This document shows positions 32,574 through 42,596 of a stretch of 64,000 nucleotides of DNA, piece after piece. Numbering within the stretch: the stretch's first letter is position 1; each line of letters begins with the position of its first letter. A program made the position numbers and the translations under genes. A model generated the notes under the pieces. It was not told the DNA's origin. It did no database searches and saw only the letters and a program-made list of their open reading frames with translations. The DNA lies in NCBI GenBank assembly GCA_023228885.1, contig JALOAJ010000012.1, positions 5,184 through 69,183 of the forward strand, given 5' to 3'. This DNA is from Bacillota bacterium. Lineage in GTDB: Bacteria; Bacillota; Clostridia; Monoglobales; Firm-18.

Positions 32574-35500
32574 ATGAGGCTTCAAGGATTTTTAGAAATG
32601 CTCGATTCATCAAATGAATATAAAGAGCTTTTAAATAAAATAAATGACGGGCTGTTGCCAGTCAATCTTTTGGGGGTGTCGCAGTCTGCTGCGGCACACC
32701 TTGTTTTTTGCTTGAGCAACAAGGCGCAGCAGCCGTCACTTGTTGTTGTTCCGGATGGAATAACCGCAAAAAACCTTGCAGCCGACTTAAAGCTGTTTTT
32801 AGGTGATAATGTGTTGCTCTTTCCCGAAAGGGAATTAATTTTTTATGACATTGACGCACAAGCGAAGGACATAATAACAGAGCGCCTTTTGGTTTTACAC
32901 AGCCTTGTAAAGGGCAAGGTGAAGGTTGTAGTATCTACAATTGCGGCGCTTATGGGAGCAACCGCTCCGCGGCACATTTTTGATAATATAAATTCGCATA
33001 AAACGGGCGGGATTTTGGATGTTGGCGTTGCGGCGCAAAACTTTGTCAATTTGGGCTATGTGAGGGAGGACATTGTAGAGGGCAAAGGGCAATATGCCAT
33101 AAGGGGCGGGATTGTTGATTTTTTCCCCCATACAAGCGATAACCCCATACGAATTGAACTTTTTGCGGATGAGATAGACTCAATACGCGAGTTTGACCCT
33201 ATTACCCAGCGTTCTTTAAACAATACCACTTTTGCAGAAGTTACGCCTGCCGGCGAAATTACCATTGACAGCGCCAAAAAAACTAACATAATCGCCAATA
33301 TTAAAGCGCTGTATAACGATAAAAATAAAAAATTTGAAAAAAGCTTGGATAGGGATATTGAGCGATTGGAAAATAATATTTATTTCCCGTCGATTGACAA
33401 ATATTTGCCTTTTATATACGATGAAATGCCAACCTTGACCGATTATTTCAAAGAAAAATCGCAAATTTTCATTTATGAGCCCGCAAGGGTAAGCGAAAGC
33501 GCTAAAAATATCGATTGGCGGCTTTCAGAGCAAGCCCTGGATTTTGCTGAAAAAGGCATTTTGCCCCTTACAGATAAACAATGGCATAAAAATTATTATG
33601 ATGTTATGCGTAAATTTTTACATCATAAAGTTATAGGTTTAATGGGAATATCATATTCATCTCCAGATTATGATGCCGAAGCAAAAATTTCTTTAAATGT
33701 AAAGCAACAGGGGAGCTTTCATGGGAAAATCGATTTGTTTTTCGATGCAATACGGTTTTACAAGCGGAGCAAATATTCCGTTATTATATTTGGTGGGAGT
33801 GCTGTAAAGGCAAAGAACATTACAGAGGAATTGAATAGTGAAAATATACCGGCGGTTTATCAAAGCAGCGTTGATATGCCTTATGATAAAGGGCAGATAA
33901 TTGTAACGCACGGCGAGATAACGCAAGGGCTTGAATATCCTGCGCTAAAACTTGCAATAATAGGTGATAAAGAGATTTTTGGGCAAGACAAAAAGCCGTC
34001 TAAAAGATTTAAAAAAGGAAACCTTGGCAAGGTAATAAATTTTACCGATTTGAGCGCGGGTGATTATGTTGTCCACCAAAACCATGGTATCGGTCAATTT
34101 TCAGGGATTAAAACAATGGAAGTTGATGGCGCAACATCCGATTATTTGCAAATAAAATTTAGGGGAAACGATATTTTATATGTTCCCACAAACCAGCTTG
34201 ATTTGGTTTACAAACACAGCGGCGGCGATATGGCGGGCGTCAGGCTTAATAAATTGGGCGGCACCGAATGGCACAAAACAAAGCAAAAAGTGACGGAAAG
34301 CGCGCGCGACATGGCGCTGCAACTTATAAAGCTTTACGCTGCCCGTCAAAGTGTAAGGGGAATATCCTTTACAGCAAATGATGATTGGAATAGCAGCTTT
34401 GCGGCAACTTTTCCGTATGAGGAAACGGAAGACCAGCTTCGTAGTTTTGATGAAGTAAGTGCAGATATGGAAAAAGCGCACCCTATGGATAGGCTGCTTT
34501 GCGGTGATGTGGGATACGGAAAGACAGAAGTTGCGTTGCGCGCGGCATTTAAAGCGGTTATGGATGGATATCAGGTTGCATATCTTGTGCCTACGACAAT
34601 TCTTGCCACGCAGCATTTTAACACATTTACGGACCGCATGAAGGATTTTCCCATCGAAGTGGATATGCTTTCGCGCTTTAGAACGCATAGGGAGCAGAAA
34701 GAAACGGTAAAACGAACAAAAGCAGGCGAAGTTGACATAGTTATCGGCACGCATAGGCTTTTGCAAAAGGACTTGATGTTTAAAAAATTGGGTTTGCTCA
34801 TAATAGATGAGGAACAACGATTCGGGGTTGCGCATAAAGAATATTTAAAAGAGTTAAAAAGCAATGTAGATGTGTTAACCCTCAGCGCCACCCCAATACC
34901 GCGTACTCTCCATATGAGTCTTTCGGGAATACGAGACATGAGTGTGCTGGAAAATCCTCCGAAAAATCGCTATCCGGTAAACACCTTCGTTTTGGAATAT
35001 AACGCTGAAATATTGGAAGAAGCAATAATTCGGGAAATAGCCCGCGGCGGGCAGGTTTATTATCTGCATAACAGAGTTGAAACGATAGAAAAGGTTGCCA
35101 TGAGAATTGCCGAGATATCAAGCGATATTCGTGTTGGCGTTGCACATGGCAAAATGGGAGAAAATGCGTTAGAGGACATTATGCAGCAAGTTTTGAACGG
35201 GAAAATTGATGTTTTGGTGTGCACCACAATTATAGAAACAGGGCTGGATATACCCAACATTAACACCATAATAGTTGAAGATGCCGATAAAATGGGGCTT
35301 GCGCAATTATATCAACTGAGGGGCAGGGTGGGGCGCTCAAGCCGCCTTGCATACGCGTATTTGACATATCGGCGGGGGAAGGTGTTATCCGAACTGTCGG
35401 AAAAAAGGCTTAGGGCGATTAGGGATTTTACCGAATTTGGGAGCGGGTTTAAAATTGCGCTTCGCGACCTTGAAATCAGAGGCGCCGGAAATGTTTTGGG

Positions 35501-36056
35501 CGCGCATCAGCATGGGCATATGGACGCGGTCGGCTACGATATGTATTGTAAATTGCTTTCCGATGCCGTGTCAAAATTAAAAGGGATGGAGGACATTCCG
35601 GACATTCAAACGGTTATCTCGCTGAATATAGATGCGTTTATACCCAAGGATTATATCCATAGCGAAAATTACAGAATAGAAATATACAAAAAAATTGCCT
35701 CGATTGAAAATGAGGAGGATTATCTTGATGTGTTTGATGAAATACAAGACAGGTACGGCGACCTTCCGACAGCGGTTAAAAACCTTATAGATATCGCGCT
35801 TATACGAAATTATGCGGCTTTTTCGGGCATTGAAGAAGTGCGCCAAACGGCAACGGGAGTTATATTTACACTTTCATCTAAAACCCCCTATGATTTTGAA
35901 GCGGTTACAAAATTGATGGCAATGCATGATAAAAAAATATTGTTTTCGGCAACCGCGAAGCCTTATATCACCTTGCGAAGCGATGGTAAAAATTTGCTTA
36001 GAAATGTTAAGACTTTATTACAGGAATACAAAGAATTGAAAAATGTTGCTAAATAA
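32574..36056 (+). CDS. mfd: Transcription-repair coupling factor
   Basis: 1160 residues, full length. A UvrB-like N-terminal module (IRGGIVDFFPHTSDNPIRIE), the RNA-polymerase-interacting CarD-like domain (LSAGDYVVHQNHGIGQFSGI), a RecG-like SF2 helicase with Walker A GDVGYGKTE near residue 643, DEEQRFGV, and the TRG motif region, then the C-terminal D7 domain. Displaces stalled RNA polymerase and recruits UvrA. Starts 6 nt after the dehydrogenase. Confidence 0.96.
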   Translation: MRLQGFLEMLDSSNEYKELLNKINDGLLPVNLLGVSQSAAAHLVFCLSNKAQQPSLVVVPDGITAKNLAADLKLFLGDNVLLFPERELIFYDIDAQAKDIITERLLVLHSLVKGKVKVVVSTIAALMGATAPRHIFDNINSHKTGGILDVGVAAQNFVNLGYVREDIVEGKGQYAIRGGIVDFFPHTSDNPIRIELFADEIDSIREFDPITQRSLNNTTFAEVTPAGEITIDSAKKTNIIANIKALYNDKNKKFEKSLDRDIERLENNIYFPSIDKYLPFIYDEMPTLTDYFKEKSQIFIYEPARVSESAKNIDWRLSEQALDFAEKGILPLTDKQWHKNYYDVMRKFLHHKVIGLMGISYSSPDYDAEAKISLNVKQQGSFHGKIDLFFDAIRFYKRSKYSVIIFGGSAVKAKNITEELNSENIPAVYQSSVDMPYDKGQIIVTHGEITQGLEYPALKLAIIGDKEIFGQDKKPSKRFKKGNLGKVINFTDLSAGDYVVHQNHGIGQFSGIKTMEVDGATSDYLQIKFRGNDILYVPTNQLDLVYKHSGGDMAGVRLNKLGGTEWHKTKQKVTESARDMALQLIKLYAARQSVRGISFTANDDWNSSFAATFPYEETEDQLRSFDEVSADMEKAHPMDRLLCGDVGYGKTEVALRAAFKAVMDGYQVAYLVPTTILATQHFNTFTDRMKDFPIEVDMLSRFRTHREQKETVKRTKAGEVDIVIGTHRLLQKDLMFKKLGLLIIDEEQRFGVAHKEYLKELKSNVDVLTLSATPIPRTLHMSLSGIRDMSVLENPPKNRYPVNTFVLEYNAEILEEAIIREIARGGQVYYLHNRVETIEKVAMRIAEISSDIRVGVAHGKMGENALEDIMQQVLNGKIDVLVCTTIIETGLDIPNINTIIVEDADKMGLAQLYQLRGRVGRSSRLAYAYLTYRRGKVLSELSEKRLRAIRDFTEFGSGFKIALRDLEIRGAGNVLGAHQHGHMDAVGYDMYCKLLSDAVSKLKGMEDIPDIQTVISLNIDAFIPKDYIHSENYRIEIYKKIASIENEEDYLDVFDEIQDRYGDLPTAVKNLIDIALIRNYAAFSGIEEVRQTATGVIFTLSSKTPYDFEAVTKLMAMHDKKILFSATAKPYITLRSDGKNLLRNVKTLLQEYKELKNVAK

Positions 36057-36084
36057 TATATAATGTATGCAATATGGATGCTGT

Positions 36085-36129
36085 TTTAAATGGTCGGTAT
36101 ACAAAGTTTATGTATTATGACCATTTAAA
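36085..36129. promoter_or_regulatory. Inverted repeat upstream of the PrsA-like gene
   Basis: TTTAAATGGTC at 36085-36095 and GACCATTTAAA at 36119-36129, an 11-bp perfect repeat with a 23-nt loop and no T-run. It lies between mfd and the next start codon and includes a possible -10 (TATTAT 36113-36118). An operator or transcript hairpin is more likely than a terminator. Confidence 0.4.
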
Positions 36130-36156
36130 GGCGCATAATAAATTGGAGGTATTTGC

Positions 36157-37212
36157 ATGTTCCGTTATAAAAAACATATTTTAATATTGATGGTAGCCTT
36201 TATGTTGCTGAATGTTGCATCATGCGTGCCGGCGCATAAAATAACAATCGCCACCGTTGACGGAGAAAAAATTTCAAAAGAGGAATTTATTTATTTTTTA
36301 ACATCGGTTAAAAACCAAATAGAAAGCGAACATGTAAAATCGGTTAAAAACCAAACAGAAGGCGAACATGGCTCTGATTTGCCGGAAGATTTTTGGGAGA
36401 CTACCGAGATAGACGGGAAAAAAATTATAGAAACAGCAAAGGAAAAAGCTTTGGAAGAAGCGGTAAAATCAAAAATATCAAGAAAAAAAGCGATTGAGTT
36501 GGGGCTTAAAATAAGTTCACAGCAGCGTAAAGAAATTAACGAAACAATCGGCGAGTTTGTTGCAAAGCACGGCAGTTCAGGCGTTGACGAGTATTTGTCG
36601 CAGTTTGGTTTAAACAGAGCCCTTTTTGAAAAGGTGTTGGAAGACGATTATTATCGTCAAAACCTTTCACAAGAAGTTGTGGCAAGCGTTGGCGAGGAGC
36701 AGGCGGAAGAATTTTTTAACAATAAAATCGTGAGGGTTAAGCATATTTTAATTCTGTCGATGGATGAAACCACAGGTCAGCCTTTGGAGGCGCAGCAGCT
36801 TGAAAACGCAAAAATAAAGGCAGATGACCTGCTTGCAAAAGCTAAATCAGGCGAAAATTTTGATAGCCTTGTAGAGCAGTATTCCGAAGATCCGGGTTCA
36901 AAATCAATGCCGGAGGGCTATTATTTGGGCAAGGGCTTTGTGCTCGGCTCACAAGGCGGAATGGTCCCATCTTTTGAAACAGCATCCTTTGAGCTTGATG
37001 TTGACGAGGTTAGTGATATTGTGGAAACGGACTACGGTTTTCATATAATAAAAAGATATCAAAATGACAAAGCTATTTACCAACAGCATGCAGATGAAAT
37101 ATTGGCGCATGCAAAAAAAGACAAATTTGAAGAAGTTTTGGATAATTGGAAAAACGAAGCGAAAATAGAGAAAAACGAAAAAGAATATGGGCAGATTAAA
37201 ATTAATAAATAA
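36157..37212 (+). CDS. PrsA-like foldase lipoprotein (parvulin peptidyl-prolyl isomerase)
   Basis: 351 residues. Signal peptide with lipobox VASC (lipidated Cys23), a SurA/PrsA-type helical chaperone part, then a parvulin domain around residues 190-300 (VRVKHILIL, YSEDPGSKS, MVPSFETASFELDVDEVSD, TDYGFHIIK) and a charged tail. Anchored outside the membrane, it should assist folding of exported proteins such as the SLH proteins encoded nearby. Residues 50-73 contain a 12-residue tandem duplication. TTGGAGG precedes the ATG. Confidence 0.9.
   Translation: MFRYKKHILILMVAFMLLNVASCVPAHKITIATVDGEKISKEEFIYFLTSVKNQIESEHVKSVKNQTEGEHGSDLPEDFWETTEIDGKKIIETAKEKALEEAVKSKISRKKAIELGLKISSQQRKEINETIGEFVAKHGSSGVDEYLSQFGLNRALFEKVLEDDYYRQNLSQEVVASVGEEQAEEFFNNKIVRVKHILILSMDETTGQPLEAQQLENAKIKADDLLAKAKSGENFDSLVEQYSEDPGSKSMPEGYYLGKGFVLGSQGGMVPSFETASFELDVDEVSDIVETDYGFHIIKRYQNDKAIYQQHADEILAHAKKDKFEEVLDNWKNEAKIEKNEKEYGQIKINK
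36304..36375 (+). repeat. 36-bp in-frame tandem duplication in the PrsA-like gene
   Basis: Two adjacent copies of a 36-bp unit start at 36304 and 36340, both beginning TCGGTTAAAAACCAAA; they differ at a few bases in the second half. They encode SVKNQIESEHVK and SVKNQTEGEHGS. Confidence 0.85.
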
Positions 37213-37225
37213 CAATTTATTGGGC

Positions 37226-37304
37226 GGTGGCTGTGGATTACAGCCACCAAGCTAAGGCGACGCTATATAAAAATCTCATTTTCGTTTGAAGATGGGATTT
37301 TTTT
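37226..37304 (+). terminator. Hairpin and terminator after the PrsA-like gene
   Basis: A 9-bp perfect hairpin (GGTGGCTGT/ACAGCCACC, 37226-37248) is followed by a second stem (AAAAATCTCAT with ATGGGATTTTT, 37269-37302) that runs into T's to 37304. The second is a standard intrinsic terminator. Confidence 0.75.
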
Positions 37305-37325
37305 AAAAAATGATGGAGGAAGATT

Positions 37326-38300
37326 ATGGATAGAATTGAATTATCGCTTGTTGAATACAAAAGCTGGTGTGAAAAGCTGGGTATTTTAACGGTATCCGAC
37401 ATTAACAGGATATTGAAGGAAGGAAAGGCAAGTTGGCTTATAAATATAAGCGAGATTTGGCACGAACAAAATATTTCTGAAATTGCACGGGAAATTAAAA
37501 GGGATGTGGCAAGAAAAAAGATTATTTTAATAAGCGGTCCGTCATCCTCCGGCAAAACATCCTTTGCCGGAAGATTGCAGTTGCACCTTAAAGTGCTTGG
37601 CATCAATGCTGTTTCCATTTCGCTTGACAATTATTACAAGGATATAGACGATATGCCGCTTAACAGCTATGGGAAACCGGATTTTGAAGCGTTGGAATCT
37701 ATTGATTACATCAGGTTTAACGAAAACATTGAGCATTTAATCGATGGGCATAAAGTTTTGGTGCCGATTTATGATTTTAGCGATAAATCCGGCAAAGAAG
37801 TGCCCCTCAAACTTGAGGCAGACGATGTTATTATCGTGGAAGGGATACATGGGTTAAACGAAAACCTTACTGCCAATATTTCAAATGATAAAAAATATAA
37901 AATATACTGCTCGGCGCTTACTGCACTTTCAAAAGACGACAACACAAGAATAAAATCACGCACCAATCGCCTTATAAGGCGGCTTATACGCGACTATTAT
38001 TTCAGAAATTCGCACTATAAGTTCACCTTTGAGCTGTGGCCGCATGTGGAGGAGGGCGCGCAAAAGTATATATTCCCTTATACAAACAGCGCTGACGTTA
38101 TTTTTAATTCGTCTCTTTTATACGAGCTTGCCGTTTATAAAAGCCATTTAAACGAAATATTTAAAGATGCGGAAAATAAAAATGATGAAATAAATGAGCT
38201 TTTAGGGCTTGTAAACAGCTTTGACGATATTGATGATAAAATGACGCCCCGAACATCAATTATACGCGAGTTTGTCGGTGGCAGCACTTTGGGTTTGTAA
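37326..38300 (+). CDS. Uridine kinase-like nucleoside kinase, short form
   Basis: 324 residues. P-loop GPSSSGKTS at 71-79, SLDNYYKD with the catalytic Asp, EGIHGLN and RLIRRLIRDYYFR are typical of the uridine kinase/phosphoribulokinase family. Clostridial relatives are often about 550 residues with TGS and tRNA-synthetase-like N-terminal domains; here only the last 50 residues of that region remain (LGILTVSDINRILKEGKAS), so the gene is an N-terminally reduced version. GGAGGA precedes the ATG. The nucleoside phosphorylated is uncertain. Confidence 0.82.
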   Translation: MDRIELSLVEYKSWCEKLGILTVSDINRILKEGKASWLINISEIWHEQNISEIAREIKRDVARKKIILISGPSSSGKTSFAGRLQLHLKVLGINAVSISLDNYYKDIDDMPLNSYGKPDFEALESIDYIRFNENIEHLIDGHKVLVPIYDFSDKSGKEVPLKLEADDVIIVEGIHGLNENLTANISNDKKYKIYCSALTALSKDDNTRIKSRTNRLIRRLIRDYYFRNSHYKFTFELWPHVEEGAQKYIFPYTNSADVIFNSSLLYELAVYKSHLNEIFKDAENKNDEINELLGLVNSFDDIDDKMTPRTSIIREFVGGSTLGL

Positions 38301-38370
38301 ATTTTATTTTAAAAACTGCTGGAACCTTTTTGGATTTTTAACCGTCAAAAGTGTGAAGGAGGAGGTAATT

Positions 38371-40659
38371 TTGAAAAAAATACTTTCCATATTGCTTTTG
38401 GTGTTTATTGTTTTACCGATGTCGGCAAGCCCGAGCATTGCGCAGCCAAGCCTTGACAACGCTGTTGTGTTGTATGTGGACAGCAACGCCGCACTTAGTA
38501 AAAACGAGCAAATTCAAATTGATACAGACGGTAATGTAACCCCTGTTGTTGAAAATGCAAGGGTTTTAGTGCCTGCTCGATTTATAGCGGAGCGCTTTGG
38601 TTTTACAGTCAGCTACACCGAGCAGCTTATGCTTGTCAGCATTGTCAGCAGCGATAAAAACATATCGTATGTCATCGGCAGTAATGTGATGACTGTAAAC
38701 GGCACGGAACAACTGATTGACCCTGAAAACTATAATGTTGCGGCAAAGACCGCAGGCGGCAGAACACTAATTCCTGTTCGAAGTTTTGCCGAGGCGATAG
38801 GAAAACAAGTTTTTTATGACGAGGGGCTTATAATTATATCGGATGATGCGCTTGATTATAGCCTTGTTGAAGATAAGTCGATAATTAATGAAATTATTAA
38901 AAAGGTTAATGTGCTGCCCGTTGTGGGAACTGCGGAAAACTTGCAAACCCTTTTGGGGCAAAATGCATATGATATGCGGATTGCTTTGTTTGACGAAGCT
39001 GCGGAGATGACAACCGGAAATGTGGCAACAAGCCAAAAACAAATACAACGAGTCCAGGGAGCCGGCATGGCAAACGCGCCTGCCCATTCGGACACAAATG
39101 TGCAGGTTGACGGCGTTGATGAGGCGGATATTGTCAAAACGGATGGGGATTATTTGTATCATGTCAGCGGTCAAAAGCTGCTTATTACTAAAATTAACCC
39201 AATATCGCAAATGAGTGTGATAAGCGTTATAGAAAAAACGGATGAGGAGTTTTATCCCCTTGAGGTTTTTATCGATAACGACAAACTCATTATTATGGCA
39301 CGGGTAAATAAACTTGGTCGTCCATACATTTATGACAGCGCCGATTTAAGCGAAAAAAGCATTATGCCGCCGTACATTGGAAACAGCTTGGTGCAATGCA
39401 CGGTGTATGATATAAAAGATAGGTCAAACCCCGTTTTGGAAAGAACGGTAGAGGTGGAGGGCAATTATTTATCATCGCGTAAAATCGATGATGTGGTATA
39501 TTTGGTTGCAAACAACTACATTAACCGGTTTGCCGTGCAATCCGATTTCCCCGTGATGTATCGGGAAAATGGCGCGGAATATAAAATCGGCTATGATGAA
39601 ATTCGGTATTTTCCGGGGTTTTCATCGCATCAATACATAACGCTTTTGTCGATAAATGTTTTATTTCCCGATAGTAAGGCGGAAGTGCAAACGCTGCTCG
39701 GCGCCGGTGAAAACATATATGTTTCAAAGGATAATCTATATGTTGCATCGCAAAAATACGACACGGAGGGCGTTAAAACTGAAATATACAAGTTTAAGCT
39801 GACCGACGGCGAAATTACATACCTGAAAAAGGCAATGGTAAAGGGTGCAGTTTTAAACCAGTTTTCCATGGATGAATTTGACGGCTATTTTAGAATAGCA
39901 ACAACATCCTATGAAAAGACGGAACAAAACAATTTATATATTTTAGACGATGTGCTTTCAATGTGCGGCGAAATTGAAGAAATCGCACCGGGAGAGCGTA
40001 TTTTTTCAGTGCGGTTTGTCGGCGAAAAAGGGTATATTGTAACGTTCAAACAAGTTGACCCCTTGTTTGTGCTTGACCTGTCAAACCCATACAGCCCTCA
40101 AATTTTGGGGAATTTAAAAATCCCCGGATACAGCGACTATATTCACCCGATTGACGAGCGCCATTTGATTGGGTTTGGCAAGGACGCAACGGGCGAGGGC
40201 TTATATCAGGGTATGAAAATGGCTTTGTTTGATGTTTCCGATTTTTCAAACCCTGTTCAAAAGTATCAAGAGATAATAGGCGGCAGGGGCACGGAATCCG
40301 AGTTGTTGCAAAACCATAAGGCGCTGATGTACGCGCCGGAGCTTGAATTGTTTGCCTTCCCCGTTACGGTGCGTGAGGTTATTTTTGAAAATAATCAATA
40401 CCAAAGCGCTTACGGGCAGCTTACCTTTAGCGGCGCTTATATTTACAAGTTTGATGTTGAAAACGGCTTTGATTTAAAAGGCAAGATAAGCCATATCACG
40501 GCTGATGAAATGAAAAAGCTTGGCAACTATGTGCCAAGCGATAAGACGATATCAAGGATTATTTATTCGGGTGAAAGCCTTATAACGGTTTCGCAAAACA
40601 AGCTTGCGGCTCACTCGGTGACCGATATAAAACCCCAAAATGAAATTACGCTAAACTAA
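38371..40659 (+). CDS. Secreted beta-propeller protein with copper-amine-oxidase-like N-terminal domain
   Basis: 762 residues from TTG 38371, behind AAGGAGGAGG. Signal peptide (KKILSILLLVFIVLPMS, cleavage near SIAQ), then a copper-amine-oxidase N-terminal-like (stalk) domain at about 40-160 with ARVLVPARFIAERFGF and GGRTLIPVRSFAEAIG. From about 245 comes the secreted beta-propeller domain: NVQVDGVDEADIVKTDGDYL is its signature, with repeated blades to the C-terminus. Function of this family is unknown; extracellular or wall-associated binding is likely. Upstream starts would overlap the kinase gene. Confidence 0.85.
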   Translation: MKKILSILLLVFIVLPMSASPSIAQPSLDNAVVLYVDSNAALSKNEQIQIDTDGNVTPVVENARVLVPARFIAERFGFTVSYTEQLMLVSIVSSDKNISYVIGSNVMTVNGTEQLIDPENYNVAAKTAGGRTLIPVRSFAEAIGKQVFYDEGLIIISDDALDYSLVEDKSIINEIIKKVNVLPVVGTAENLQTLLGQNAYDMRIALFDEAAEMTTGNVATSQKQIQRVQGAGMANAPAHSDTNVQVDGVDEADIVKTDGDYLYHVSGQKLLITKINPISQMSVISVIEKTDEEFYPLEVFIDNDKLIIMARVNKLGRPYIYDSADLSEKSIMPPYIGNSLVQCTVYDIKDRSNPVLERTVEVEGNYLSSRKIDDVVYLVANNYINRFAVQSDFPVMYRENGAEYKIGYDEIRYFPGFSSHQYITLLSINVLFPDSKAEVQTLLGAGENIYVSKDNLYVASQKYDTEGVKTEIYKFKLTDGEITYLKKAMVKGAVLNQFSMDEFDGYFRIATTSYEKTEQNNLYILDDVLSMCGEIEEIAPGERIFSVRFVGEKGYIVTFKQVDPLFVLDLSNPYSPQILGNLKIPGYSDYIHPIDERHLIGFGKDATGEGLYQGMKMALFDVSDFSNPVQKYQEIIGGRGTESELLQNHKALMYAPELELFAFPVTVREVIFENNQYQSAYGQLTFSGAYIYKFDVENGFDLKGKISHITADEMKKLGNYVPSDKTISRIIYSGESLITVSQNKLAAHSVTDIKPQNEITLN

Positions 40660-40664
40660 GGCGC

Positions 40665-41519
40665 CTAAAGCATGGATATATAATTTTTAAGATTTGCAAG
40701 GCTGATGGAGATGCCTTTAGCCGCATCTTCCATCCCTTCAAATTCTATTGCCACATAACCGTTATATCCCGCTTTTTTAACTGCTTTTAGGCAATGCAAA
40801 ACAGGCACATCGCCATGACCTATAATTGCTCCCCTTAAATAATTGCCGTTTCTGGAGGTGAAAAAGCCCTCCCCGGGGTTTGGCAGCATAGCAGATTTTA
40901 CATGAAAGTCTTTTGCATGAAGGTATACAACATATGGTGAAATTCGGCTGAAAGCTTTTTCGGGGGCTTCATCGGCGCATAAAAAGTTTCCCATGTCTGC
41001 CAAAATACCAAAGTTCGGGTGGTCTACTGCATTAAAAAGCAACTCCATTCGTTCGCTGTCTTGGCAGAAAAAGCCATGGTTTTCTACCGTCGTTTTAATT
41101 CCCTTTGCTTTGGCATATTGCGTAATCTCACGACAGGCGTCCGCCAATATGTTTACTACCTTGCTAAAAGGCCTGCCATCCCCTATTGTGGCATCGTGCC
41201 GAATTAGGTTTGCGCCTAATATTTCCGCATAATCTATCATTGCTTTTATTTTTGACTTTTCTTCTTCTATATTCCTGTTGCTGCCGTTTAGAAAATCCGC
41301 ACCAAAGGTTAAACATGATATAGGAAGGCTTAGCTTGTCACATTCGCTTTTTAACTTTTTCGCATATTCCGCTTTTGTTACATCGGCAGGCGGTAAGATA
41401 TCGACAAATTCAATTGCGTCAAAACCCATTTCCTTTGCTTTGGCAATGCAGTCTAACTGCGTCATGGAGCCATCGTCTAAATATTGCTTAAAACTATAAG
41501 AGCTTATTGATATTTTCAT
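40665..41519 (-). CDS. Sugar phosphate isomerase/epimerase-family TIM barrel
   Basis: 284 residues of the xylose-isomerase-like (AP endonuclease 2) family. KEMGFDAIEFVDI, LIRHDATIGDGRP, TTVENHGFF (metal Glu), GILADMGNF (Asp), YLHAKDFH (His) and YVAIEFEG (Glu) give a complete metal site. Third gene of a minus-strand operon with a dehydrogenase and a second isomerase, 2 nt from the former. Likely acts on a keto-sugar or inositol derivative; the substrate cannot be named. Confidence 0.82.
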   Translation of the reverse strand: MKISISSYSFKQYLDDGSMTQLDCIAKAKEMGFDAIEFVDILPPADVTKAEYAKKLKSECDKLSLPISCLTFGADFLNGSNRNIEEEKSKIKAMIDYAEILGANLIRHDATIGDGRPFSKVVNILADACREITQYAKAKGIKTTVENHGFFCQDSERMELLFNAVDHPNFGILADMGNFLCADEAPEKAFSRISPYVVYLHAKDFHVKSAMLPNPGEGFFTSRNGNYLRGAIIGHGDVPVLHCLKAVKKAGYNGYVAIEFEGMEDAAKGISISLANLKNYISML

Positions 41520-41521
41520 GA

Positions 41522-42589
41522 TTAACCCTCCAACACTACTTCATGCCCGCTTTTTGCGGACTTGTAAACAGCATCTAAAATTTTCATTATATCAACCCCA
41601 TCTTCAATTGGGGATTTGCATATTGTATTGTCAGTCATGCATGATATAAAATGGTCTATTTCCGCTTGAAAGGCCCCTTCAAGGTCTGCTATTGAATCAA
41701 CATCCAAAGCGATGTCCGTCATGTAGTCGTTCATCTCGGTGTAAAGCTTGAGAGTTGAATCTAATTTTGCTCCGCCTTTTGTTCCGAACAATTCCATTTC
41801 GCCCTTAGCTTCCTTTGTATGCAAGCTAAAGCTTGTTTCAATGTGTAAAACTGCTCCATTGTCAAACCGTATCATTGCAGATGCCAAATCCTCCACATCA
41901 CATATGTCGTTGTCGGTTGCGCTTGCCGATTTATATATTTTCTTGCCTTTTATATTATTGCGATTTCCTAACTTATCAAAGGTGGCGCCGTAAACGGAAA
42001 CAGCTTTCGGGTTTCCAATAACATATTTTATTAAATCGATAAAATGAACACCCAAATCAATCAGCGGACCGCCGCCGGATAAAGATTTGTTCCCAAACCA
42101 TCCCCCGGGGTTTCCGATTTTTCTTAAATATACAGCTTTTGCATAATAAATATCACCTAAAAAATCTTGGTCAATAAACTTTTTTAAAGCCTCGCAATCG
42201 TTTCCATACCGCTTAACAAAACCAATCATTAGCAGTTTATTATTTTTATCGGCAGCTTTTTTCATTTCAATTGCTTCGTCAACAGACATGGCGGTAGGCT
42301 TTTCACACAACACATTTTTCCCCGCGTTTAACGCTGCAATTGTGCAGGGCGCATGTTGTTCGTTCCATGTGCAAATGCTGACAGCATCCAATTCGGGCAG
42401 CTCAAGCATCTTTTTATAATCGGTAAAAACATGGGCTACATTATATAGCTTTGCTTTTTCCCGCGCTCTGTCGCCTATTATATCGCAAAAGGCATAAAGT
42501 TCCGCTTTCGGGTTGTTTAAATAGCTATTGATATGTAAGTCGGATATGCTCCCTAACCCTATAATACCTATTTTTAATTTCTTTGACAT
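41522..42589 (-). CDS. Gfo/Idh/MocA-family oxidoreductase
   Basis: 355 residues. N-terminal Rossmann fold (KIGIIGLGSISDLHI), the signature CEKPTAMS containing the catalytic Lys, and GGPLIDLGVHFIDLI with the active-site Asp and His. NAD(P)-dependent oxidation or reduction of a sugar or inositol hydroxyl. Flanked on both sides by isomerase genes in the same direction, the common layout for oxidised-sugar catabolism in gut and soil Clostridia. Confidence 0.87.
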   Translation of the reverse strand: MSKKLKIGIIGLGSISDLHINSYLNNPKAELYAFCDIIGDRAREKAKLYNVAHVFTDYKKMLELPELDAVSICTWNEQHAPCTIAALNAGKNVLCEKPTAMSVDEAIEMKKAADKNNKLLMIGFVKRYGNDCEALKKFIDQDFLGDIYYAKAVYLRKIGNPGGWFGNKSLSGGGPLIDLGVHFIDLIKYVIGNPKAVSVYGATFDKLGNRNNIKGKKIYKSASATDNDICDVEDLASAMIRFDNGAVLHIETSFSLHTKEAKGEMELFGTKGGAKLDSTLKLYTEMNDYMTDIALDVDSIADLEGAFQAEIDHFISCMTDNTICKSPIEDGVDIMKILDAVYKSAKSGHEVVLEG

Positions 42590-42596
42590 AATTTTA

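Noticed and set aside
34176..34835. 219-codon minus-strand frame inside mfd
   Set aside because: Fully antisense to conserved helicase motifs of mfd, with no ribosome binding site or recognisable domain.
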